Of a stretch of 64,000 nt of DNA, positions 1 through 12,417 are shown piece after piece. The stretch is taken from NCBI GenBank assembly GCA_963965975.1, contig OZ014424.1:744001-808000 (forward strand), given 5' to 3'. Source of the stretch: Xestospongia bergquistia. Taxonomy: Eukaryota > Porifera > Demospongiae > Haplosclerida > Petrosiidae. The notes under the pieces were generated by a model that made no database searches, was not told the DNA's origin, and saw nothing but the letters and a program-made list of their open reading frames with translations. Each line of letters opens with the position of its first letter. Within the stretch, counting starts at the first letter, position 1. The position numbers and the translations under genes are program-made.

Positions 1-516
1 GTTGTAAGAACATCTCTCAATGTTGTGCGAAGTTTGTCTGGATTAACATTCACTATAGAATATTGTAAATGCATTTCACTAAATTATTTTTGGTTGCTTA
101 CCTTGACCTGTGACAACTTTTGGTTGTACTCCTATAGCACTAGCTTCACTAGCTGCTTCTATATGTAATAGCAATTGATTAATGAATGAATGCAAGACTT
201 ATGCTTCCTTACCTTGAGGAGAATTCTGTGTTTGTTGCACACCAAGATTTTGCTTTATTTCATCTACTATTGCATTTTGTTTTGCCTTCTCTAGTGCAGT
301 AATTACATCTTGCCATGAAGCATTGGGATAAACTTGTAGCCATTTATTGTAGAGTGCCCGTTTTTGACCTTCTATGTCTCCAGGATGATTAATCTCAATT
401 TTTTCAATATCACATCCTTCAATTTCTGGTAAAAAGGCACCAAAGTCTTGCCACTTATTCAAAGAGCCAAGCCATAAAATCAACTTGTCAAACTCAGGTT
501 TAGATGATAGAGACAT
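1..516 (-). CDS. Death-domain protein, 5' part (runs off left edge)
   Basis: Three exons are visible on the minus strand: about 516-213, 158-102 and 53-1. They join in phase with GT-AG borders. Exon 1 encodes a six-helix Death-domain-like fold of about 95 residues that starts MSLSSKPEFDKL and carries the W..F..FLPEI and NASWQDVITALEKA patterns shared by the other local copies. Exon 3 begins a second helical domain (VNPDKLRTTLRDVL) that matches the start of exon 2 of the copy at 7109-7826, which resembles a CARD/death-fold segment. I chose the Met at 516 because the paralogues start there; an in-frame Met 11 codons upstream also exists. Function is unknown. An adaptor role in death or immune signalling is inferred from the domain class. 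The 3' end lies outside the window. Confidence 0.7.
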
Positions 517-549
517 TGCTGCTGGTATACCATTTAGTATTGTCAACAA

Positions 550-2421
550 TCACAAGACAACTAGTCAACATACTCAGCACTAGTGATCACATGAGACACA
601 GAGAGAGCATTGAACCAAACAAGAACCCTATACTGTCTGTTATTGTGTAGAATACAGTAAATCTTATTAAGGTATTCATGTATTGTGTATATGATTAAAG
701 AGTTCAATTAATGATGACTACCAAGAAATGAGAGATACACAAACAGACCACACACCTCACACACAGTGACAGACAACAAGACATTACAAAATTGAACATA
801 TTAACAGTGTAAGTGTAAGTTTGTTATGCTTATACTTTATAAACAAAATCCATTGATATGAAAACATAGACAATATCAAGAACAGTTTGGATATATACAT
901 CTAATGTAATTATGATGATAAATGTTGGTAATAAGTATTAGTATTATGTATAAATTATATTGATGAAATAACATAATTTAGGTTGAAGATATGTCTCATC
1001 ACAAAAATCAATTACAATATTATATTCGTAATTAGCATATTAAAGCTTGGATGTGTCATGTAATGAACTAATACTGTCATAGTTAGATCTATAGTAACCT
1101 AACACATTAACTATTTAGCTGAACATACTTAGAACTTAGAACGACAACTCCTTTAATGATATGGGATAGAGAGCTGCTAATGATGTTAGAGCAATGAATG
1201 AGGGAGTTCATACTTGTCATTTAATTATGTCGTTACTACTTTGGTCTCCTATCATGTCATTTTACAATTCAGTCTTAGTGACTAGACATTAACAATCTGT
1301 ACTAATTAAATGTTGTACTCTTATTGTACTCTAAGCATGATCCATTGACATGCAAAGAACATGACATGCCCAGTTCAGTTTGAAATATACTTCATCAAAT
1401 AATGAGAATGGATAAGTATTATGGGTAGTGATATATTGACAAAAATCTGAAATCATAAACAGTTTCCTGGAACATCAAATATCAACTTCATTGCTAAGTT
1501 TATGTGTCTTTAAGATTCCACATAACATAATAATTGTAAGTATATATATTTGAAATTAATTGTCCAGTCAAGTGTGGCCACCAGACTTTACACACATACG
1601 TAGACATTTGCCATGATTCAATGTTATAGGTTTTCAGATATTGGATCATAAGTGGTGTCTGTTGAGTACTGATCTCATTTTGCTGAAAATAGTCTAGTCC
1701 AGTCCCACCTTCCCAACCCACTCCAATAGTCATGTTGGATGATAATCGTATTGAGAATATGTGCAATAACAATTTTGTACTAACAATTTTAGGTAGAGTG
1801 TATGAGTAGAGAATGAACTAAGATTACTAAAAGTAAAAAATGATTTGTTGTTAATTCTTTCTTGATCAGCATAAACTATTGCACTATATAACAAATCTAT
1901 ACACAGGTCTTTATGAATATAAGATACTGATATGAAGATTGAATATTATTAATATATCACATGAGGTGTGGTCAATATTATTCATAGTATAACTCAGTTT
2001 GTGGATGGAGAAAGGTTATAATTTTGACCAAATATGTACAATAGTGTCTCGTGTACTTGTCATATGAATATATATAATAATACATGAATATATTATATTA
2101 AATGTAGCTAATCTGTTTGAGACAAACAGCGCTGTCTTTGTAAACTCTAAACTAACAAACTGAAACAGTGCATTCAGTGAATTTGTTTGTTCAGTTCTAC
2201 ATGTATATATATATCAAAACATATGAGTACCTTTCACACTAAGCAAATCATGTCATAGTTATGTTACAAAATATGATAGGAGTTGACAATTGACTCAGAC
2301 TTAAATTTGCATGAAAAAGTCATATTACAGCAAATCACATTTTAAATTGTTAGCATTGCATGAACATAAGTAGCAATACATTACTATATACATGCTATAA
2401 TTTTAACTATAATAAAGACAA
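550..2421. other. Intergenic: duplicated promoter flank and NAGPA EGF-exon relics
   Basis: No intact gene is seen. Positions 600-800 match 6440-6620 and 7920-8100 and are the shared upstream flank of the Death-domain copies. Positions 840-1100 match NAGPA exon 7 and the following intron (8940-9270), but the Cys codons are partly destroyed and no reading frame survives. A second, more decayed match to the same exon lies near 1330-1410. Nothing recognisable is seen at 1430-2421. Confidence 0.6.
840..1100 (-). pseudogene. NAGPA EGF-like exon relic
   Basis: The stretch around 845-915 is clearly similar to 8945-9015, the NAGPA EGF-like exon with the C-x-x-x-x-C-SGHG pattern, and the similarity continues into the flanking intron. 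The transmembrane exon that should lie between it and the Death-domain flank is missing, so this is a deleted duplicate. The relic shows that the leftmost Death-domain gene arose by the same segmental duplication as the copies at 5968 and 7109. Confidence 0.65.
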
Positions 2422-3389
2422 TCAGCCAGTCTCAATCTCAATACAACTTAAAATTGATTGCTTTGACTTGTGAGGAAGCAAATGTCCTATTAGTATATAA
2501 AGTCCTTCAATAGTAGTTGCATTCCATGGACCATGTAGCTCAATTGTAATACGGGGCATGTTTGATAAATTGGCTAGATGTGGAAAATATATACTTTTCA
2601 ATTTTTCTTTGAGTTCTTTCACTGTAGTTGAGCAACGAAATGTATTAGCTTTATCCATATGTTCTTTAAGTTGACTGACAAGGTCTTTGTCTCCAAAGCA
2701 TTCATTATTGAGAAACTCTTCACTCATATCAACAATTAATTCACAGTCTAAGAAGTCAAAATATGGATGTAGTTTCTTGAAAAGCTCATTTAAATCAGTG
2801 ACATCACTCAGTTCTCCTACCCACTTTATCTGATGTTCAATCCATCTAATAAACTCCACTAGTACTAGTTGTTGATGTTGTAGCTTATGATCTAGGGCTG
2901 ATCGAACAGCTACCATTAATACACTAAAGTGTCTTTGTTGATTTTGTAGAATACATTGAACTTCTCTTTCTGTCTCCTTATTTTCTAGCTCTATTATTTC
3001 ATGCATGCAAGCTGCATCTGCTATAAGGAGTGATAACATGATGATTTTGATGAAGTCATGTATACAATACCTTTAGAAGTGTTTGAAATTGTTAATAAGG
3101 TTGTACTAAGTTTTTGGTAGACTTTTGATGCTAGAGAATATTCTTGTGACTTTTCTAGCGCATACAACACATCCTGCCATGATGCCTCAGGATGAACATG
3201 GAGCCATTTTGAAAATAGAGCAGCTTTTTGTTGGTTGAATCTTATATTTTCACATTCAATTACTTGGATTTCCTCTCTCTTAATTCCAGGTAAGAACATA
3301 CCAAATGCTTGCCAATTGACTAGACTATCTAGTAATTCTATTAACTGGTCATACTGTGGTCTATTAGACAAAGCAGGATCTACTGACAT
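2422..3389 (-). CDS. Death domain + uncharacterised helical module
   Basis: Two exons, 3389-3071 and 3020-2422, join in phase 1 across a 50-bp intron. Exon 1 gives a Death domain (PQYDQLIELLDSLVNWQAFG, then PEASWQDVLYALEKS). Exon 2 gives about 195 residues of mostly helical sequence ending in a short alpha/beta part (ITIELHGPWNATT, LIGHLLPHKSKQ). The same module occurs in the gene at 3795-6321 and, more distantly, next to the Death domain in the two RBR ligase genes near 50.5 and 55.5 kb. It has no name I can assign. The protein is cytosolic by appearance, with no signal peptide or membrane segment. The role as a Death-domain adaptor is inference. Confidence 0.65.
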
Positions 3390-3794
3390 TATTGAGAAAC
3401 TGTTTTTCTACATAAATATCAGTTGCTATCATTATATTATATATGAGTATGCTACCATATAGGTCACATGAGACAGGAAAACAACGAATATTATTATAAT
3501 GTGTATAGTTCACACTATTCTCAGGTTATTATTTAAATGAAAATTAACAGTATATGAATTTAATTGTTATACCAGACAATGAATATTTTTATGAAGTCTA
3601 GGTCAATGCACAAAGTTGTTATTTAAACCAGTGAATTTAACTGTTTTACTCATACCATATATAACCAGTGACCATTTGTCTCATGTTTCTCCTGTTGCAA
3701 TGTGGAGCTTAAAAGTAAAAACAAATTTGTAGCAAAATTTACATTTCACGATTACAATATTTTCATTCAAATTTATCATAAAACTTTCATGAAA
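3390..3794. other. Intergenic, nothing recognised
   Basis: AT-rich spacer between two minus-strand Death-domain genes. It must hold the promoter of the gene at 2422-3389 and the 3' end of the gene at 3795-6321. I see no further gene or repeat. Confidence 0.4.
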
Positions 3795-6321
3795 TTAGGA
3801 TTCATTGCAAATTCTATCAATTTCAATTTTCTTCAGAATCAATTGCTTTGACCTGTGAGGAAGTAACTGTCCTATTAGTACATAAAGCTTTTCCTTAGTG
3901 GATTCTCTCCACAGATTATGCAACTCAAAGTAAGTGTTTGGCATGTTTGATAAATCTCCTCGATGTTTTTTGTAGATGGTTTTCAATTTGTTTTGAACTT
4001 GTTTCACTATACGTGAACAACAAAAGACCTTAACCTTATCCATGTACTCTCTAGCTGCACTAACAAGAATCTTATCTTCCTTGATAAATTCTTCACTTAT
4101 ATCCACAATCAGTCCACATTCTAAGAAGTTGAAATATTGAGAGATTTGGATTTTCATGAAAAGCTCTTTTGAATCTTCTATATTACTCAGTTCACCAACC
4201 CTAAGCATTTGATGTTCAATCCATCTGGTAATGTCCACAAGTTTCAGTTGTTGTTGTTGCAATTTATCATCAAGCGCTGACTGAACTTTTAGCATTAACT
4301 TTGTAAAATCTCTGCTTAAACTTTCTAGAGTGGTTTGAACAAATTCCTCATCCTCAGCACATACAAAATTTATTTCTACTACCTTTGATTGATGAACATC
4401 AGCATCTATGGTATATGAGTGTAGGTCTGTGCATGCATACAATTTAATTTACCTTGAGAAATACTTGAACATGTGGTAAAGATTCCAATTTCTGATGTTG
4501 TTTTGTGATCTCCCTTAAACCCAGGAATCAACACCTGATGCAATGATGCTTCAGCATTAATACTAAACCATTTTGAAGAATGACCATTTTTTTGCAAATG
4601 AAACTCTTTCTTTTCATAATTAATAACATATGTTAGGAATTTAACAGCTTCATCATTGTCAAATTGTGAGGCCTTTTCCAATGCTTGGTGAAAAGAAAAT
4701 TTTTCTTTTTCAGTCTTTTTTAAAATGTGTTCATCATTGACAGTCAACTCAAAAATACCAATCAGTGATGCAAAATCTTTCTTTACATTTCCTAGTTTTG
4801 AGATGTAGTCTACTTTTGATCGAGGTACAAGTAGAGTGACGCATATTGACCCTTCTTCCACACGAACATGACTCATCCTCTGACGGAACATGTGGTTAAC
4901 AAGTGTTTCAAAGTTCTCCAATGTTTTCTTTCCCCATGGACGATTAAGTTTGATAACCACTTTACAAGTAGCTGCAGTGACCTCTGGATTTGGAATGAAT
5001 GGTTCTACTGCATTCTTAAATTCATTAAGTGTTGTTGATGTTTTGAACTGTTCAAGCTGTTGTTTGTAAGAACACATGTCCTTCTGTAATTTTTCTTGAA
5101 TATGAAAGTCTTTGTTTTTAGTGATAACTTCTAATACCTCACAGTTAAGGTAACTGTAATGAGGCCAAAGGCCCTGAAACAATGCATGAATATCAGTAGC
5201 ACTTGTTAGTCCTTCCACTCTGAAATATTCTCCAAGATAACTCGCAATGTCAATGAGTGTATAAGTTCCATTTTCAATTAACTTGATTAGTGCCCGTTTA
5301 ATATTTTCCACTAAGTTTATGAATTCACTGTAAAGACTCTTCAATTTTTCAACTAAATCTGGATCATTTGGTGTGATCATTAATTCTTGAAATTGGGAGG
5401 ATGAGTTGGGCATTGGGGGATATGTTTGCCTTTGTATGTCTAATTGATCTGTTTCTACATTAGAATAGTCTCTTTGTTTACTGTTTGTGTTTTCTTTATT
5501 TAGTAAAAGATAGAATTTCAATGAAAATAACTTGTAACTTACCTTCATATTGATATTCATTTACTTTTTGAGCTGGAGAATTTCTTGTATCACAGCTAAA
5601 CATTTCTATATATTTTGATATGAAAGATCATAGCATGATAATTCCTTAACCTTGATTCTCCTGTTGCTGTTTGGATAGTCCAGGGGTGGGATAAAACTTT
5701 TTTCTTCGTCCTATGGGACGATGTTTGACATCCTCCTTTTCTATCTTCTCCTCTAGGTTTAGAAAGAAGAATATAACTTTATTGTATTCACATTAACTTA
5801 CTTCCAGAATTGCAAGCAGTAACTATCTCCAATTGACTTGCTTGAGGAAGACAAAAAGTAGAATCTGCATCACTGCTAGTCTTTCCTGAATTATATAGTA
5901 TCAAGGAATAGTATGATTTAATTTTGTCTTAATATTCAGTACACATATACATGTACAGGTGCATTTACTATATTATTAGTTGCTTCTTACCTTGGTCATA
6001 AAATGAACTCACTGTTATCTGTGTTTCTGCACATGTACAAGTAAGTTTTTTATGTATTTCTTCTGCCAAAGCATTTAATTCTGCCCGCTTCAAGGCAGTA
6101 ATTGCATCTTGCCAAATGGCATTAGAATAAATTTCAAGCCATTTATCATAGAGAGCTGCCTTCCGTTTCTCAACACTTGCATTTTCACTCTCTATTTTTC
6201 GAATATGTTCTCGTTTTATTTCTGGTAAAAAGGTGGCAAAGTTTTGCCATTCAATCAGACCTTTAAGCCAGCTTGTCCAATCATCAAACTCAGGTTTAGA
6301 TTGTAGTGACATAATGCTCAT
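3795..6321 (-). CDS. Death domain + two copies of the helical module
   Basis: Six exons on the minus strand, approximately 6321-5991, 5885-5812, 5752-5651, 5608-5544, 5492-4453 and 4405-3795, all with GT-AG borders and matching phases. Exon 1 is a Death domain (SKPEFDDWTSWLKGLIEWQN). Exons 2-4 encode a low-complexity linker with a basic stretch (GRRKKF). Exon 5 carries a full module: helices with DIASYLGEYF and LWPHYSYLNCEVLEVI, then an alpha/beta part with VVIKLNRPWGKKT and a strand VEEGSICVTLLVP. Exon 6 carries a second, shorter module ending LLPHRSKQLILKKIEI before a TAA. The gene looks intact. It is upstream and in the same orientation as the 2422-3389 gene, whose module is closest to exon 6. 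Function is unknown. Confidence 0.7.
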
Positions 6322-6737
6322 GGAATCCTGAGACTACTGTCAACTAGCTGGTACCAACACTGTCATCATCAGTCACTGTGATCTGTGACACTCAAGTTCA
6401 ACTTAATCACATGATCTCATAAGACAGAGAAAGAGGTCACACAAACAAGAGCCTCTGTATCGTCTATTATTGTAAGGAATGTTAACAATAAATCTTATTA
6501 AGATATTCATATATTATGTATATGATTAAAGTGCCCAATGAATGACTATACCAAGAAATGAGAGATAAACAAACAGACCTCACACACACACATACAATGA
6601 CATACAACAAGACCAGTAAAAAACTGAACATAGTAGCATATTATAATACAATACAATAAATAATATAATGAATGTGTCCATACTAATGCTAATCACATGA
6701 TGTACATGTGTGCATAATGTTCCTATCATGTGACATG
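6322..6737. other. Duplicated upstream flank of a Death-domain gene
   Basis: This stretch matches 550-800 and 7850-8200, including the blocks around 6460-6600. It presumably carries the promoter of the gene at 3795-6321. No gene is seen. Confidence 0.5.
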
Positions 6738-6960
6738 TTATCCAATCTCTGAGTCACTGCTCCATCTAGTACATTCTAATACTAACTGTTGCCATTCTTG
6801 TCTTTCCTTTACTTCTTTTTTTATTTCAGCTTTCTTAAGAAAGCTTAAATAAAAGACCCCACCCATTACTTTATGACATCGACAGTACATATTAAGAGCA
6901 CATGGTCTTATATGAACAGCTATTGATACTATAAGAATATCAAAGTCAATTACATAATAG
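6738..6960 (-). pseudogene. NAGPA last-exon relic (membrane helix and tail)
   Basis: The minus-strand reading ends EWQQLVLECTRWSSDSEIG followed by a stop, almost the same tail as the true NAGPA last exon (ending at 8207). The upstream IVSIAVHIRPCALNMYC matches its membrane helix. Small insertions separate the blocks and there is no connected EGF region, so it cannot make NAGPA. It is a by-product of the Death-domain segmental duplication and sits just upstream of the 5968-6321 Death-domain exon, the same spacing as in the parent locus. Confidence 0.75.
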
Positions 6961-7108
6961 TAACTCAACATTATAAATGGCAAAATAATATTGATTCTCA
7001 TTATTCTGTAGCAACAAAAATGCAGGCAGAAATGATACATGACTAATACCTATGTTTTTACAAAATTATCGTTAGATAAAACTTTATAATTATGTTGTAG
7101 TGTTATTA

Positions 7109-7826
7109 CTAAGCACTCAAGTTTAATAATATACCAAATTCTTCTTTTACATTCTTTTTCCATTCTTCTGATAAAAGTTTAGCTGCTTCTTCCACCGGAC
7201 CACGTTGAATGGAGAGGCTATTCAGAAATGATTGACAATGCTTCTCTAACTTTTCAACACTTGTCTTAAATTGCATTCCATTTTCAAATTCACCAATCAC
7301 ACTATCATATGTTGGCTCATCTTTACAGGGCTGAGATATCAGTCCTTCAGAAAACATTTCTGCAGCAACACATGCCAGGACTTTAGGTTTCAATACTTTG
7401 CTTAAATCTGCATATTTCCTCTTAATTACGTCTCTTAATGTCTTACACAGCTTGCCTATATTAACTTCCTTTATACAAGTAGGTCCTACATAAATAAAAT
7501 TGGCTATAATAAGTAATACACTACAATTAGATTACCTTGAGTTCCCATAGTTTGGCCAAGTTTTTTCCTTATTTCAGCTGCTAAAGCATTTTCTTGTGCA
7601 GTTTCAAGTGCAGTAATCACATCTTGCCATGTGGCATTAGGATTAACTCTGAGCCACACATCATAGAGTTCTGATTTCTGATGACCTATGCCTCTACTGT
7701 CAATCTGTATGCTCAGAATATGTTCTCGTTTAATTCCAGGTAAAAGATGCCAAAATTTTGCCAGTTAATCAGAGGACGAAGCCATAAAGTCAACTTGTCA
7801 AACTCAGGTTTAGATGATAGAGACAT
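7109..7826 (-). pseudogene. Death domain + CARD-like gene, frameshifted
   Basis: Exon 1 (7826-7536) starts MSLSSKPEFDKLTLWLRPL like its paralogues, but one base is missing near 7745 (aligned with 432 and 6225), which shifts the frame and meets a stop. After the gap the frame resumes with LPGIKREHIL and NATWQDVITALETA. Exon 2 (7485-7109) is open: about 125 residues, largely helical, with VLACVAAEMFSEGLIS and SVEKLEKHCQSFLNSL, resembling a CARD/death-fold segment. The break may be a real disabling mutation or a sequence error; the rest of the gene is well preserved. It lies immediately downstream of NAGPA. Confidence 0.65.
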
Positions 7827-8206
7827 TGCTGCTGGTACACCATTTAGCATTGTCAGCAATCACATGACAACTAGCCAACATACTCAGCACTGATCATATG
7901 AAACAGGGAGAGAGCGATGAACCAAACAAGAACCACTATAGCGTCTGTTATTGTATGGAATGCAGTAAATTTTATTAAAGTATTCATATATCATGTATAT
8001 GATTAAAGAACTTAATGAATGATGACTACCAAGAAATGAGAGATAAACAAACACACCTCACACACAGTGACAGACAACAAGAAATTACAAAATAACACTT
8101 AACATACTATAATACAATATATTAAATAATATAATGAATGTGTCCCTACTAATGATACTAATCACATGATGTACATGTGTACATAATGTGACTATCATGT
8201 GACATG

Positions 8207-9835
8207 TTATCCAATCTCTGAGTCACTACTCCATCTACTACTTTCTAACACTAACTGTTGCCATTCCCGTCTCTCCATTAATTCTCTTTTTATTTCAGCC
8301 TTCTTAAAGACCACACCCATTTTGTTACGACAGTGCATAGTAAGAACACATAATCCTATATGAACTGCTATTGATATTATAGCTGTTATGATGATGATAG
8401 CTGTAAGTTGACTTTCAGGAGTATAGTAATATGTCCTATGAAAAGAAAGAATATTGTATGAAAAGATGGATGGATGAACAGATAGAAAGGTAGGTGGATG
8501 AATTGAAGGATATGTGAAGGATTAATGATATGTTGGGTGAGGTGGATGCAATGAAGGAATTAAGGGAGAGAAAGAGGACAGACTTACCCATTCATACTAG
8601 TAGTACATATCGATGGTAATATAGTCACATTATTACTAGTTTTACTAACATCATGTATTAATGAAGGTAATATAGATAGTTCAGTAGATATAATATGATA
8701 GGTACTCTCTGTTATAGAGAGAGGGCTGATAGAACTCTCCTCTATCTCCTTTAATATCATTGTTATATTACATGATATACCAGTCCATCCCTATTATATT
8801 AGAAAGAGACCAATTAATTAATACAATCACAATATGTAGTGCATTAATATGGTAATATACTAATAGGAATAATGGTACCTTATATTATTAACTAATACTA
8901 TTGAACTATTATAGTATTAAATGTAATGTTCTTTTACTTACTTTATTACAAAGACAAGATCCATTAATAGGAGAACATAGACCATGTCCAGAACAGTTTG
9001 GATATATACATCTAATATAATAATGATGATAAATGTTGGTAATAAGTGTTAATATCATATATTATGATGATGACAAGTATTAATATCACATATTATGACG
9101 ATGATGAAAAGTGTCAATCAGAAATCATAAAGATGTCAAAGTTAAATAGACCAATAGTTTTATCTGGTTAGTAAAGATATATTCCATTACAAAATCCATT
9201 ACTGTAATTATATTCATAACAAGTTAATTAAAGCTTAGGGTGTGTCACTTAATTGAAATGATACTCACTTGTTTAAACAGTTAGCTCCATAGAAACCTTT
9301 ACTGCATTCTAATATGATGAGAAATAAGAAAGTCAATGTTACACAATAAACTGCATGTATTAATCAGTGCTATTAATTAATGTAAAATATAATTTAATAG
9401 AATATAATTATAACTAATTATTTAGACACTTTATGAGATAATAATAACTAATAGTTTCTTTATAAATCAACTAATACATCATTAATATATTAATAAAAAA
9501 CAATAAATAGATCATACTCTTAATGAGTCAAACAAGAGCTAATTGTATGTGGTAGCAATATTTCTTATTATGGACTTACTTCTATAGCAACCAAATCCAT
9601 AGTAACCAGGAGGACAGATACATTTACCATTAATTGGATCACAATGACCTCTGCCATAACAGTAACAGGAAAACTTACAACCTGGTCCATAATGATTAAA
9701 AGAACATGCTATAAAAGATAGTAAGTGTTAGTTAATTAATATAGTTAGTATATCTATGAACTTACGTTTATCACAGAACTCTCCTGACCAGCCAGCATCA
9801 CATTGACATTGTCCTATTAAGGAAATTAAAATGAT

Positions 9836-9885
<50 letters not shown>

Positions 9886-12096
9886 TTTACACTCTCCACG
9901 ACTACTGCAATTCACTAGGGAACAATTCAACAAGTCACATATTTCTCCAACCCATGGCTGATCACATGAGCATGTTCCCATGTCACATGACCCATGACCA
10001 GAACAGTCAGGCTCCAAACACTCTACATCATGTATGCATAAAATGGTAGAGACAGCACGAGGACAACGATATTCAGAATGAGATTTACTATAAGGAAGAG
10101 AAACAATAACTGGTTACAATATACTAATTAAACTAGTTTAACTGGTTACAATATACTGTTAAACTAGTTTGATTAGTTATTAACTTACCAGTGATCAGAG
10201 GGATAGTTCATAAGGAGTCCATTTTCTACTAAGGTATTTGATCCTCCTCCATCTAAATTTATAGCATTAATTACACCTCTTCTAATTAATATATCAGCAA
10301 ATTCATATAGATTAGCTCTAAATGGTTTGTGAGTAAGAGAGAGAGAGAGAGAGTAGTGAGCTAGATATAGGCTATTACTACTAATATATACATTAATAAT
10401 GATAATCTATCATTTGTTATATCTCTATTAGTAAAAATATGTAGCAAAAAAATTAGTAAGGTCTTTAATGTACTCATAATACAAGTACTTACTATCTATA
10501 TATAGTAGCCATATTAAGTGTAATTAAATGTTAACTTAGACCTCATTAACCACAGGTAGAGTAAGTATAACAATTAATTAACAACATTTAATTATTGTTC
10601 TGAAAGTGTAGTCAGAAGTTAGTCTAGTAATAAAAGTCAGAGAACTAAATATTAACATTTAAAGAAACATTTTATTGCTAACTTATATAACTAATTAACA
10701 CATGAACATTCTAAATTAGGAAATGGTTTGTATTTTTAATTATAAACTAAACATTTTATTAACTTTCTATAATAGCAATAAATTAATATACAGTCCATTA
10801 ATCAATAAACAAGACAGTCCATAAAACCATAAAGTTCATTAAAGGTTTATTATTTAAGTGGTTTCTTTTGTTGGGATTTGTAAAGTGACAAATACAGTAA
10901 ATTAAATTGTATAAAAAATTTAAATTTACATCAATTAAATATGCTAGACAGTTTTTTTAAATTACCAAATCAAAAAATAAAGCCTTGATCACATGATATG
11001 GTATCTAATATTAATGAGATTGAAAAATACCTTAAACCTACTTTGTATGGACTTATTTTAATAACTACAACACTTGTTACACAATAAATCTGAACTTATA
11101 AAAATTACTAAATTTAACAGCTGCAATTAACAGTAGTCTTTATTAGTAGAAGGTTTGGTTAATGTAATAATTCCTTGTCATTAAAGGAACTTACCCTCTA
11201 CGATGGGTCTGTCCTTCAACTCTCGCCATGACTAGCCTTCCATCTTTATCATGACCAATAGCACTTCTTGCTGAGATTACATTGACAAATGTCTCCATTT
11301 TACCAGTCTCCTCATGTTCAGAACATTCTAGATACATACTTTCATTAACATAATTGGTCCCATTTCTCACCAACCATATCACACCAGTAACCAGTTGTCT
11401 AAACGGGTTTGATGAGTTATGTAACTCCTCCTCTGTGATATACCCAACAATAATAGTACCATCTTCACGAATACCAAAATTAGCATTTTGTACACCCTCA
11501 CTGGATTGAACCAGATGTCCATTAGAAACAATGTTACCAAGGCAACGACCATTGGCAACATTAAAGTAGCCAGCATTAGCAGCTACTCGGCAGCCATGTT
11601 TTCTTTTAGCAGCTGTTTCTAAAACAGTGCTTTTGGTTGTTAAATAATACTTTGTTTGACAAGCACCTTTATGAGATGGTTCCAATATTGATAATGTGTA
11701 GTATGGATTATTAACGAAAGTGATTGTACCAACTGCATATCGTCTTCTTAAAGGTCCTTGATGGACAACATCAGCAAATTTTAAAGTTTTATAATCAACT
11801 GATTTTGATGATGGTGACTTCGTTGATATTTTAAATACTTCTACTGTTCTATTTTCCCATGTTGTATAAACACATCTACTAATTTCACGTGATGTCCTCG
11901 TGCTGCCATGTTTGTCCAATGGATAAGGAGTCAGGATATCACCCGGGAAAGGATCGTAATCTGATTGGTCAGTTAGAACTGACTGAGTGGTTGTAATCCA
12001 TAAAGTTACTAGAAAAAATATATCTGAGGAGTATTTTCTTCTTCTTCTCTTCGAAAAAGGCACCAATCTCAAGATGAAACCCAAAATAGCTTCCAT
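8207..12096 (-). CDS. NAGPA: N-acetylglucosamine-1-phosphodiester alpha-N-acetylglucosaminidase
   Basis: The 'uncovering enzyme' removes GlcNAc from GlcNAc-P-mannose on lysosomal hydrolases in the trans-Golgi, exposing mannose-6-phosphate. Nine exons: 12096-11190ish, 10317-10189, 10087-9882, 9813-9766, 9709-9580, 9308-9269, 9011-8942, 8790-8588 and 8435-8207, with matching phases. Exon 1 holds an N-terminal hydrophobic segment and the catalytic fold (NAGYF, CLGNIVS, GVIWLVRNGTNY, NVISARSAIGHD). Exon 2 continues with INLDGGGS and NYPSDH. Exons 3-7 encode EGF-like repeats (CSGHGSC, CQCDAGWSGEFC). Exon 8 is a Thr/Ser-rich stalk. Exon 9 has a membrane helix and a short tail ending SSDSEIG. The domain order matches vertebrate NAGPA. 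The start at 12096 is supported by the relic copy of this 5' end at 14190. The large intron 10318-11189 contains no recognised gene. Confidence 0.93.
9838..9880. repeat. (CT)n tract filling most of a 68-bp NAGPA intron
   Basis: A pure CT/GA dinucleotide run of about 42 bases makes up most of the intron between NAGPA exons 3 and 4 and abuts the 5' splice site, which reads GTGAGAGAG on the minus strand. Length changes here would alter intron size but not the donor core. Confidence 0.85.
10318..11189 (-). other. Large NAGPA intron
   Basis: An AT-rich intron of about 870 bp, the longest in this gene. A short (GA)n run lies at 10339-10353. No coding or RNA gene is recognised in it. Confidence 0.6.
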
Positions 12097-12417
12097 GACA
12101 TATTACAGCGCTTGATATGCAATGGGTGGAGCTGAATAGTGAGCACATGATCACAGCCCAATAATTATGAATAATTATTAACTCTGACATATTGACTGCT
12201 TTGTGCTAACAAGACCGTCCAAGTCCTCACAGTGTCTGGTTAGGTAGCATCCGCACTAGTTTACTTATTCAAACAATAAAACTAAGCAGTCAGTCTACAA
12301 TATACATACATAGTATTAGCTTACTGAGTTTATAAGTCTATTACAATTATCATATATTGCTAATAAGATGTTTACACAGTGCAGCTTTCCAGGCAGCTGC
12401 CTGGAATGAAAGATCAA
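12097..12417. other. NAGPA promoter region
   Basis: Holds the upstream region of NAGPA. The stretch 12055-12200, covering the first NAGPA codons and upstream DNA, recurs at 14180-14300, next to the NSMAF start. No gene is seen. Confidence 0.5.

Noticed and set aside
1500-1772. A 90-residue minus-strand reading frame
   Set aside because: AT-rich, no domain, no paralogue in the window and no supporting splice structure.
9838-9880. CRISPR array or structural RNA
   Set aside because: It is a plain dinucleotide repeat in an intron. The other tandem repeats in the window have no spacers, and the genome is animal.
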